A stretch of 32,631 nt of DNA from contig JASUTC010000011.1 of the NCBI GenBank assembly GCA_030445775.1, positions 1-32,631 on the forward strand, written 5' to 3'. The notes below the pieces were generated by a model, which was not told the DNA's origin, did not search any database, and was given only the letters and a program-made list of their open reading frames with translations. The position numbers were made by a program, and so were the translations under genes. Below are positions 1-7,920 of the stretch, one piece after another (within the stretch, counting starts at the first letter, position 1; each line of letters starts with the position of its first letter). The stretch comes from Thermotogaceae bacterium. GTDB lineage: Bacteria; Thermotogota; Thermotogae; MWEM01.

Positions 1-396
1 GCGATCATTCGAACGGCATACGGTGCAGGCGCTGATGCCGTTGTGATCACAAAAGACAATTCTGTCCAAGTTAACCCCACGGTGATTAAAGTATCCACAG
101 GGTTGGTCTTTCATATGCCCATCATCCAAACGGTAAACGAGGCTCGATTTCTGGATCATGTAAAATCTGCCGGTTTTTGGGTGTATTCAGCGGATATGGA
201 TGGACAGGATTACCCTCAGGTTGAATGGGACAAAAAGACGGTACTGGTCTTTGGCAACGAAGGCAAGGGTATTCGGCGGTTGGTGAAGGAAAAATGCGAC
301 GTGACGGTCAGAATTCCCATGAAGCGGGAAATGGATTCACTGAATCTGTCGGTATCGGTAGGCATATTGGCGTTTTCAGTCGCCTTGAAGAGGTGA
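1..396 (+). CDS. SpoU/TrmH-family RNA 2'-O-methyltransferase (RlmB-like), 5'-truncated by the window edge
   Basis: Open in frame from base 1. C-terminal SPOUT motifs: VLVFGNEGKGIRRLVKEKCDVTVRIPM and DSLNLSVSVGILAF. Confidence 0.88.
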   Translation, partial: AIIRTAYGAGADAVVITKDNSVQVNPTVIKVSTGLVFHMPIIQTVNEARFLDHVKSAGFWVYSADMDGQDYPQVEWDKKTVLVFGNEGKGIRRLVKEKCDVTVRIPMKREMDSLNLSVSVGILAFSVALKR

Positions 397-403
397 GGAC
401 TCT

Positions 404-2188
404 GTGGCAATAAGGAAGCTGCCTCAGGAAATATACATGAAAATAGCGGCGGGCGAAGTGGTAACTTCCGCCGGTTCAGTGGTTAAGGAATTGATTGAAA
501 ACTCCCTGGATTCCGGAGCTTCTTCCGTCAAGCTGGAAATCAAAAACGGGGGCAAGGACGCCATTAAGGTTTCCGACAACGGCTCCGGCATACCTGCAGA
601 GGAAATTAGTTTAGCCGTTCATCCCCATGCCACAAGCAAAATCCAACAATGGGATGACATTTTGGACTTGGACACATTTGGTTTCAGGGGTGAGGCCCTT
701 TCATCCATCGCATCGGTTTCCGAATTCTACATTTCATCCAAAACAAACGGGGAAGATGTGGGAACATCTTTGTTTTTCAGAGGCGGCCAGCTGATGGAAG
801 AGAAAAGGATGCCCATGAACACGGGTACAACCATAGAGGTGAGAAACCTCTTTTATAACGTACCTGCCAGAAGGAAATTTCTAAAGGCCTCTTCTTCGGA
901 ATCAAGATACGTGATGGAAGTCCTGGAAAAATTTCTGTTGGCGCGCCCGGATGTGGCTTTTGAATTTATCAGAGATGGGAGCGCTGTTTTTCAATGGGCC
1001 AAAGAATCGCTGAACAATAGGATTCAAAGGGTTCTCAAAGTCGATGACCCCGCAAACCTATTGGAGGTAGACCATCAGCAAGGTAGCTTCAGCGTACAAG
1101 GTGCCGTCAGCTCACCCCAACACAGCAGACCCAATATGACCGGTATAACGTCATTTGTCAACGGCCGATACGTTAAGGACCCCATCGTCTACGCAGCGGT
1201 AAGGGACTTTTTTACCCCCATACTGGGTAAAGGCCGATATCCCATGGCGGTGTTGTTTATGAGTGTTCCAAAATCGGAAGTGGATATCAACGTCCACCCC
1301 CAAAAGCTGGAGGTCAAATATTCTCAAAGTGGGGTCATATACAGCCTGATAAAAAATGCCTTAAAAAGCGCCTTTTCAGATTATTCCATGCAGATTAGAG
1401 AGGAATTTTCGGATTTAAGACAGGCTCCACAAAGAGACCCGATCAAAACAAAAGGGAACCCCAATATTCGCGCCTACAAGGACACACCCACTGTCAATGA
1501 CACCCAAAGACCGTCTTATACAACATCTCAACCTTTAAGAAGACCGAATTCATTTGCTCAAACTGAACCGATCATCAACCGGCTTCATCATAAAAGGCAG
1601 CCTGAAAACCATAAACAACAGGTCTTTTCAACCGATAAGATCATTGGCATTGCCAACAGGCGTTACATCATCCTGGAGGATGAAACCGGATTGCAATTCA
1701 TCGATTTTCACGCCGCTCATGAAAGGGTTCTCTATGAAAAGATCAAAGAACAGGAAATAAAACTACAGATTCAACAGTTGCTTCAACCCATCCAAGTGGG
1801 AATCGATTTGGCATCTTTTCAAATCCTTGAGGACAAACGCTCATCTTTTACCCAGTTGGGATTTGATTACGAATTATCCAAACAAGAAGCAAAAATCAGG
1901 GGAATACCCAACTTGATTCGACAACAGGATGCCCCCGAGGTCTTTAAAGAGATCATCGATGAATTCAGATTAACCGACTTGGAAAAGGAAAGTGAAGTGT
2001 ACGACAACATTTATGCAACCATCGCCTGCCATAGCGCCTTTAGAACGGGTGACTTTATTACCGTCCCTCAGGCGGAAGACCTGTTGAAAGAAATGAAGAT
2101 CTACGATGTTTTTTCCTGTCCCCATGGCAGACCGGTGAAGTACAAGCTCCCGTTTTCTCAATTGGATACCTTCTTTAAACGGAGCTGA
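404..2188 (+). CDS. mutL: DNA mismatch repair protein MutL (GTG start)
   Basis: GHKL motifs KIAAGEVV, VVKELIENSLDSGA, DNGSGI and GFRGEALSSIASVS. C-terminal endonuclease-like motifs DFHAAHERVLYE, ACHSAFR and CPHGRP. Confidence 0.95.
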   Translation: MAIRKLPQEIYMKIAAGEVVTSAGSVVKELIENSLDSGASSVKLEIKNGGKDAIKVSDNGSGIPAEEISLAVHPHATSKIQQWDDILDLDTFGFRGEALSSIASVSEFYISSKTNGEDVGTSLFFRGGQLMEEKRMPMNTGTTIEVRNLFYNVPARRKFLKASSSESRYVMEVLEKFLLARPDVAFEFIRDGSAVFQWAKESLNNRIQRVLKVDDPANLLEVDHQQGSFSVQGAVSSPQHSRPNMTGITSFVNGRYVKDPIVYAAVRDFFTPILGKGRYPMAVLFMSVPKSEVDINVHPQKLEVKYSQSGVIYSLIKNALKSAFSDYSMQIREEFSDLRQAPQRDPIKTKGNPNIRAYKDTPTVNDTQRPSYTTSQPLRRPNSFAQTEPIINRLHHKRQPENHKQQVFSTDKIIGIANRRYIILEDETGLQFIDFHAAHERVLYEKIKEQEIKLQIQQLLQPIQVGIDLASFQILEDKRSSFTQLGFDYELSKQEAKIRGIPNLIRQQDAPEVFKEIIDEFRLTDLEKESEVYDNIYATIACHSAFRTGDFITVPQAEDLLKEMKIYDVFSCPHGRPVKYKLPFSQLDTFFKRS

Positions 2189-2204
2189 TGATGGTGGTGA
2201 AAAT

Positions 2205-2768
2205 ATGAAAAAAGCGACAATCGGAAAATTACTCATGGACAAGAACAACAACACGCCGGTTCTTGAGCTGAATGTGGAGGGAACCGACAAAAAGGTCTAT
2301 TTGTGGATCGGTGCATGCGAGGCATGGGCTTTGGCCATGTCCATAGAAAATTTCCACCTGATCAGACCCATGACTCACGATCTTTTAATATCATCCGTGG
2401 AAACCATGGGAGGGATTTTTGATCATGTGGTGATCCATTCCATTAAAAACGGTACCTTTCTGGCAAACCTTGTGATCAAAAAAGCTCCAACCGATCAAAA
2501 AACGGAAAAGGTGGAACAGTATATCGAATTGGATGCCCGTCCCTCGGATTGCCTGGTTATAGCAAACAAGTTGGATCTGCCGGTCTTTGTAACCAGCGAA
2601 GTCCTTCTTGAAGCCGGTATGAGTGGTTCTATCACCACGGAAAGAACCGTTGAAGAGGACCGAGAAAAACAGGAGTTCCGGTCTTTTCTCAATCATTTCA
2701 ACATGAACGATCTGAAACAGTACCTGGACAAGGAGGAAGACGAAGGAGAAGACGAGAGCGACCATTGA
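2205..2768 (+). CDS. DUF151 / bifunctional nuclease family protein
   Basis: Family-typical segments VYLWIGACEAWALAMSIEN, RPMTHDLL, LDARPSDCLVIANKLDLPVFV; acidic C-terminus. Confidence 0.85.
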   Translation: MKKATIGKLLMDKNNNTPVLELNVEGTDKKVYLWIGACEAWALAMSIENFHLIRPMTHDLLISSVETMGGIFDHVVIHSIKNGTFLANLVIKKAPTDQKTEKVEQYIELDARPSDCLVIANKLDLPVFVTSEVLLEAGMSGSITTERTVEEDREKQEFRSFLNHFNMNDLKQYLDKEEDEGEDESDH

Positions 2769-3253
2769 AAAAAGTAAAGGATATCACGTCACTGAGCTTT
2801 GAACTGTTGAAATACGACAAGTCCCAATGGGGGCCTTTATGGCGGGACATTGTCCTTTCAAAAGCACCCACTTTGTTTTCGTTGTATATGAGGGAAAATG
2901 AAGTGGATTTTAAGGCGATAACAACCTTTTACGATTCACTGGAACGTCGGGAATACGACAGTCTTTATTGGAAGTACAACAAATTTTCAGAACAGATTCG
3001 GTGGGTTCTGTTTGAAAGTGCCGGCAGGATTTACCGTCAATCAATAGCCGATTTTGGCATTTTTTTATCTGTGGGGATTAACAGAAACACCTTTTCCTTT
3101 TTTCGAACGAAAAAGGGTGTTGTTATGTTTATCGATATTTGGTTTTTATTGGGGGTCAATCATGAGAAAAAACTTGGAAAGATTTTCAAGGTGGATGCAA
3201 TTACAACACTATTCACCTGCAACTATCAAAGAATACAATCGGGAACTGAATAA
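2765..3253 (+). CDS. hypothetical protein (TTG start); its 3' end overlaps the recombinase gene out of frame
   Basis: 162-aa ORF. The TTG start overlaps the DUF151 stop codon, and the last 92 nt overlap the xer-like CDS. No recognised domain. Confidence 0.45.
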   Translation: MKKVKDITSLSFELLKYDKSQWGPLWRDIVLSKAPTLFSLYMRENEVDFKAITTFYDSLERREYDSLYWKYNKFSEQIRWVLFESAGRIYRQSIADFGIFLSVGINRNTFSFFRTKKGVVMFIDIWFLLGVNHEKKLGKIFKVDAITTLFTCNYQRIQSGTE

Positions 3254-4037
3254 GTTTTACGATTTCATTGAACATGAATCACTTGACTTTGAAGAATTAA
3301 CACTTGTGGATATTGAAGACTACGTCTTCAGTAAGGACGTGAACGAGCGTACAAAGAATCGAACCCTTTCTTCCATCAAGTCCTTTTTTAATTACCTGCA
3401 ATCAAGGGGCATTGTAACGAAAAACCCCGCCAAGGATGTAAAATCCATTAAACTGAGACGAAAGAACCCCGTCTTCCTCAACGAAGAGGAATATCATCTG
3501 CTGATGCAAACCATCAATGAGCAGGCCAGGGGCTTTGTGGGCTTAAGGGATAAGACGATTGTCAGTCTGCTTCTGGGAACCGGTATGCGGGTAAGTGAAA
3601 TCACATCCATGCAATTGGGTTGTGAAACCAAAGACCGGACCGGCCGGTATTCCCTGGAAGTCATGAGAAAGGGGCAAGAAATGGATTACGTCTACATCAA
3701 TCAGAAGATTTCATTGCTCTTTGAAGATTATTTACACGAAAGAAGGAAAATCCAAGCTGATTTTGACTTTATCTTTTTAACCTATCGGAAAAAGCCAATG
3801 GATCGAACAGCTGTCTATCGTATGGTGAAAAAATATTTGGAAATGTGCGGTTTGGATAAAAAGAAAATGGGACCTCATGTGCTCAGACATACCTTTGCCA
3901 CTGCACTGATGAGTAAAGACGTTTCATTGTATAAAATAAAAGAGCTGATGAACCACAAAAGTCTTTCCACAACCCAGAATTATTTACATGTAATGGAAGA
4001 AGACTTAAAAGACGTTGTTGAGAAAATAGATTTTTGA
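3162..4037 (+). CDS. tyrosine recombinase, XerC/XerD/XerA type
   Basis: Catalytic signature GTGMRVSE (R), RKGQEMDYV (K), HVLRHTFAT (HxxR), MNHKSLSTTQNYLH (H/Y). N-terminal SAM-like core-binding domain. ATG at 3162 preferred to the track's 3054. Confidence 0.9.
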   Translation: MRKNLERFSRWMQLQHYSPATIKEYNRELNKFYDFIEHESLDFEELTLVDIEDYVFSKDVNERTKNRTLSSIKSFFNYLQSRGIVTKNPAKDVKSIKLRRKNPVFLNEEEYHLLMQTINEQARGFVGLRDKTIVSLLLGTGMRVSEITSMQLGCETKDRTGRYSLEVMRKGQEMDYVYINQKISLLFEDYLHERRKIQADFDFIFLTYRKKPMDRTAVYRMVKKYLEMCGLDKKKMGPHVLRHTFATALMSKDVSLYKIKELMNHKSLSTTQNYLHVMEEDLKDVVEKIDF

Positions 4038-4047
4038 AAGGAAATGA

Positions 4048-6432
4048 GTGTTAATGGAGGTCTTTTCACAAACAAAACTGGAATTTCAAAAAGTGTTGAA
4101 TAAACTGAAGGAATACGCCTTTTCAAATTACGGACGAACGGAAGTCCTTCAACTAAAACCCTTTGAAAATCCAAGGGAAGAGTTGAAAAAGACCCGGGAA
4201 ATGTTGCATCTCATGTTCCAGGAAGGCGAACCACCGGTGGGGGGCATCTTCGATGTGCGAGACGAGATCGAGCAGGTGAGAGCAGGGGATGTATTGGAAC
4301 CGTTGGATCTGTTGAAGATTAAAAACACGGTTTTGGGGATACAAACTCTTATTGACTGGTTTGAAGAACTTGAGGAACCCTATCCTCTGATCAAATTCCT
4401 GGTTGACGGACTTTCCGGTTTCCCCGCATTTACCAAAAAGGTGGATATTGCCGTAGATCAAATGGGAGAGATCAAAGATTCAGCGTCTCCCAAACTGAAG
4501 GAAATCAGGGTGGAAAAACGGCGAATACTCAACACCCTGAAAAACAAATTGGACGCTTATATCTCTTCGGGATTTTCCAACAATCTGCAGCAATCCAGTT
4601 ATTTTCTTCGAGACGGCCGTTATGTGTTACCCATCAAAAACACAAGCCGTTCCGGAATCAAGGGAATCATCCATTCCACTTCCTCTTCCGGAGCAACTTA
4701 TTACATGGAACCCGAAGCATTGGTTGAACTCAACGACAAGTCCAAGGAGATTCACGACAAAGAACGGGAGGAAATCAACCGAATTCTGAGAGAGCTCTCC
4801 ATGTATATTCTCAACAACATCGAAACCTTCGACCATAACAACGTGAATCTGGTGGAATTCGATTTACTCTGGACCAAGGCCAAGTTTGCCGTGAAAAACA
4901 AGGGGGTTGTTCCAGAACTCTCCGAAAAGGCTGATTTCACCCTGCTAAACGTAAGGCATCCGTTAATAGCAACAGACACCTGCGTCCCCATAACCGTATC
5001 GTTGGGGAACGGAAAACGGGGGATTGTGATCACCGGACCCAATACCGGCGGGAAGACAGTAACCTTAAAAACCATCGGTTTATCCCATTTGATGGGATTG
5101 TGCGGAATTCCCATATTGGCGGATAAAGGCAGCAAGATTGGTTATTACGATCATATCATGGCCGATATCGGTGACGAACAATCCATCGAACAATCCCTGA
5201 GTACATTTTCCGGTCATTTAAGAAACATCACGGAAATCGTCAAATGTGCCAACGAAAAAACCCTGGTGCTCCTGGACGAATTGGGTGCGGGTACCGATCC
5301 GGTAGAAGGAGCCGCACTTGCCTTGGGATTGCTGGAAGTCCTGTTGGAGAAAAAGGCTATGATCGTTGTGACATCCCATCTGTCGCCTCTCAAATTATAC
5401 TGTTTCGGAAGGAAAGAGCTGATCAACGCCTCCGTCAGTTTCGATGTGGAAACCCTTTCCCCCACCTACAACCTGAGAGTTGGTTTGGCGGGAAGCTCCA
5501 ACGCCTTTGAAATCGCAAAGCGATTGGGTGTGCCGGACGAAGTCCTGCAGAGTGCCGAGAAATTCAAGACGAAAGAATACGCCAATGTGGATGAAATCCT
5601 CAATACCCTTCACGATGAAAAGAAGGTATTGGAAGAGGAAAAGTCAAAGGCCACTCAGCTGCGTAAGAATCTTGAGTCCCAGGAATTCCTGATGCAGGAA
5701 AAGCTTGAAAAACTGCGGAAGAAAAAGATCGAAGGCTTCATGGAAGATATCGATGAATTGGATGAATTTCTGACCGAATTGAAAAAAGAGGCTGAAAATG
5801 CCGTCAACAAGGTGAAAAAGACGAAAAACGCCTCTTTGAATGAAGTCAAACAAGTCAATCAGAAACTGGATCAAATGAAAAAAAACAAGTTAGAAACCCT
5901 GAAATCCAAGTTGGCTCAAGCCGATCAAACAAAAGAAAAGGTAGAATATGATAAGATACAACCTGGAGACTGGGTGAAGATAAAAGGAACAGAAGTTGCA
6001 CTTGAAGTCGTTGACAAACGTGACGGAAAAGTCATCGTTCAAAACGGCCCGCTGAAAGTTGAAGTTAACCCAATGAATCTGATCCGGGCACAAAAAGACG
6101 ATATTCCCGATCAAAACAGGGAGGAGAAATACGCCTTTTACGGATTGATGAACTCCCAGGTTTCCAGGCAGTCACAAGAGGGGAGTTATTCATCACATCG
6201 ATTAGATATTCGGGGTCATACAGTTGAGGAAGGTGTTGAAAAATTAAACGCCTTTTTGGAAAATATGTTGGTAAAAAACCAAAAGATCGCTTACGTTGTA
6301 CACGGAAAAGGGACCGGAAGGTTGGCCGAAGGGATATGGGATTATTTAAACAACGATCCCAGAATTTCATCCTTTAGAATTGGCAAACCGAAAGAAGGGG
6401 GGACCGGTGTTACGGTAATCGATCTGGAATAA
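4048..6432 (+). CDS. mutS2: endonuclease MutS2 with C-terminal Smr domain
   Basis: GPNTGGKTVTLKTIGL Walker A, LLDELGAGTDPVEGAAL Walker B, C-terminal LDIRG...VVHGKGTG Smr motif. Start could be GTG 4048 or ATG 4054. Confidence 0.95.
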   Translation: MLMEVFSQTKLEFQKVLNKLKEYAFSNYGRTEVLQLKPFENPREELKKTREMLHLMFQEGEPPVGGIFDVRDEIEQVRAGDVLEPLDLLKIKNTVLGIQTLIDWFEELEEPYPLIKFLVDGLSGFPAFTKKVDIAVDQMGEIKDSASPKLKEIRVEKRRILNTLKNKLDAYISSGFSNNLQQSSYFLRDGRYVLPIKNTSRSGIKGIIHSTSSSGATYYMEPEALVELNDKSKEIHDKEREEINRILRELSMYILNNIETFDHNNVNLVEFDLLWTKAKFAVKNKGVVPELSEKADFTLLNVRHPLIATDTCVPITVSLGNGKRGIVITGPNTGGKTVTLKTIGLSHLMGLCGIPILADKGSKIGYYDHIMADIGDEQSIEQSLSTFSGHLRNITEIVKCANEKTLVLLDELGAGTDPVEGAALALGLLEVLLEKKAMIVVTSHLSPLKLYCFGRKELINASVSFDVETLSPTYNLRVGLAGSSNAFEIAKRLGVPDEVLQSAEKFKTKEYANVDEILNTLHDEKKVLEEEKSKATQLRKNLESQEFLMQEKLEKLRKKKIEGFMEDIDELDEFLTELKKEAENAVNKVKKTKNASLNEVKQVNQKLDQMKKNKLETLKSKLAQADQTKEKVEYDKIQPGDWVKIKGTEVALEVVDKRDGKVIVQNGPLKVEVNPMNLIRAQKDDIPDQNREEKYAFYGLMNSQVSRQSQEGSYSSHRLDIRGHTVEEGVEKLNAFLENMLVKNQKIAYVVHGKGTGRLAEGIWDYLNNDPRISSFRIGKPKEGGTGVTVIDLE

Positions 6433-6451
6433 TAACCTGGGGGGGTAAATA

Positions 6452-7708
6452 ATGTCTGAAATGCTCATTAGAGGGGGAAAGAAACTAAGGGGAGAGGTTC
6501 AAGTCAGCGGTTCAAAAAATGCCGTCCTGCCTATTCTCGCAGCCAGTCTATTGACCAATGAGAGAATTCTGATCAAACGGGTTCCCGATTTGGAAGATGT
6601 AAGAACCATGCTGGAGATTTTGTCATCTCTCAACATAGAAACAACTTTTGAAAACGGACAAATCGAGATAAAGGCCCATTCAACATGCAAAAACTCCGTT
6701 CCTTATCATCTCATACGAAAAATGCGGGCCTCGTTCAACATCCTGGGACCCTTATCCGTCATTCACAATGAAGCGGGTGTCCCACTTCCCGGTGGCTGTT
6801 CCATCGGACCAAGGCCGGTGGATTTACATTTGATGGGATTGAACAAACTGGGGTTTGAAAATCGAATTGAACACGGGGTGGTTTTCACACAGCGAAAGGA
6901 AAAACCCCGTTCCGTGACAGTGGATCTGCCTTTTCCGTCAGTAGGAGCCACTGAACAGATCCTCTCTGCTGCTGTCAAGCTTACGGGAACAACTACCGTT
7001 ATCAACAACGCCGCTAAGGAACCCGAAATCGGACAACTCATCGACTTCCTGACACAAATGGGGGCAAGGATTAGAGGAAAAGATACGTCAACTTTAATGA
7101 TCGAAGGGGTTGAGGAACTCCACGGCATAGAATTTGAAGTCATTCCCGATCGAATGGAAGCGGGTACATACATGTTGGCCGGATTGATCACCAACAGCGC
7201 CATAACCGTCAACGGTTACATCTCTGAACACAATCAAGCCCTTACACAGGAGCTGTTGAAGATTAATGCGCCGATTCAGATCAACGATGACCGTGTGACA
7301 ACAAAGGAAAGACAAGAAACTCTAAAGGGAACGTATATCCGTGCCGACATATACCCGTATTTCCCAACAGACATGCAACCTCAAATGACAACTCTTTTAA
7401 CTCTCTCAGAGGGCCGTTCAATCGTCAACGACCGGGTTTTTCCCGAAAGAAATTCCCATGCGGAGGAATTAAGAAGACTGGGAGCCCATGCCTACGCAAG
7501 AAATCAAAACATCATCATCAAAGGCCAAAAAGAACTCCAAGGTGCCCCCGTATTCGCCACCGACCTCAGATGCGCCGCCGCCCTAATACTGGCGGGACTT
7601 GCCGCCAAAGGGGAAACGGTAGTCCAGGAAGTAGATCACATCTTCAGAGGTTATGACCGGATAGTTGAAAAACTAAGGGGTTTGAATGCGGATGTGGCGT
7701 TGAGATAA
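6452..7708 (+). CDS. murA: UDP-N-acetylglucosamine 1-carboxyvinyltransferase
   Basis: N-terminal GSKNAVLPILAASLL, PLPGGCSIGPRPVDLHL and typical EPT repeats; about 418 aa. Confidence 0.95.
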   Translation: MSEMLIRGGKKLRGEVQVSGSKNAVLPILAASLLTNERILIKRVPDLEDVRTMLEILSSLNIETTFENGQIEIKAHSTCKNSVPYHLIRKMRASFNILGPLSVIHNEAGVPLPGGCSIGPRPVDLHLMGLNKLGFENRIEHGVVFTQRKEKPRSVTVDLPFPSVGATEQILSAAVKLTGTTTVINNAAKEPEIGQLIDFLTQMGARIRGKDTSTLMIEGVEELHGIEFEVIPDRMEAGTYMLAGLITNSAITVNGYISEHNQALTQELLKINAPIQINDDRVTTKERQETLKGTYIRADIYPYFPTDMQPQMTTLLTLSEGRSIVNDRVFPERNSHAEELRRLGAHAYARNQNIIIKGQKELQGAPVFATDLRCAAALILAGLAAKGETVVQEVDHIFRGYDRIVEKLRGLNADVALR

Positions 7709-7854
7709 CGGGATATTTTGTTTCAAGCGTTTTGTACTCCAGGAGCAAGGGATGCGTCTTGACCGGCTTCACGTTTTCGAAAAGACTCCGATTCGCTCAT
7801 ACCCAAAAGGCTAAAAACTGCAAAATCCCCCCAAACCCTCTCAAAAAAACTCAT

Positions 7855-7884
7855 TTTACAAAAAGCCCCTTTTTAGCGTATAAT
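7855..7884 (+). promoter_or_regulatory. candidate sigma70-type promoter for lon
   Basis: TTTACA (7855-7860), 18-bp spacer, TATAAT (7879-7884), about 37 bp upstream of the lon ATG. Confidence 0.5.
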
Positions 7885-7920
7885 TAAACTAACGAATTGA
7901 TAAAAAAATGGAGGTACACT

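Noticed and set aside
3162-4037. Xer-like gene as evidence of an integrated mobile element
   Set aside because: No attachment-site repeats, transposase, phage or plasmid genes nearby; flanks are housekeeping genes, so a chromosomal Xer is more likely.
5214-6370. Many long antisense ORFs inside mutS2 (and similarly in lon, folE2, the PAS regulator, trpB)
   Set aside because: They lie opposite strongly supported genes, lack SD sites and family motifs, and have the composition expected of reverse-frame shadow ORFs.
404-6432. Anti-phage defence island (nuclease + MutL + MutS2 + recombinase)
   Set aside because: All are housekeeping repair families with no defence-type effector, toxin-antitoxin pair or mobile context.
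7709-7896. Open frame of roughly 58 codons (YSRSKGCVLTGFTFSKRLRFAHTQKAKN...) in the murA-lon gap
   Set aside because: No credible start or SD, odd composition, and it runs through the candidate lon promoter; most likely non-coding.
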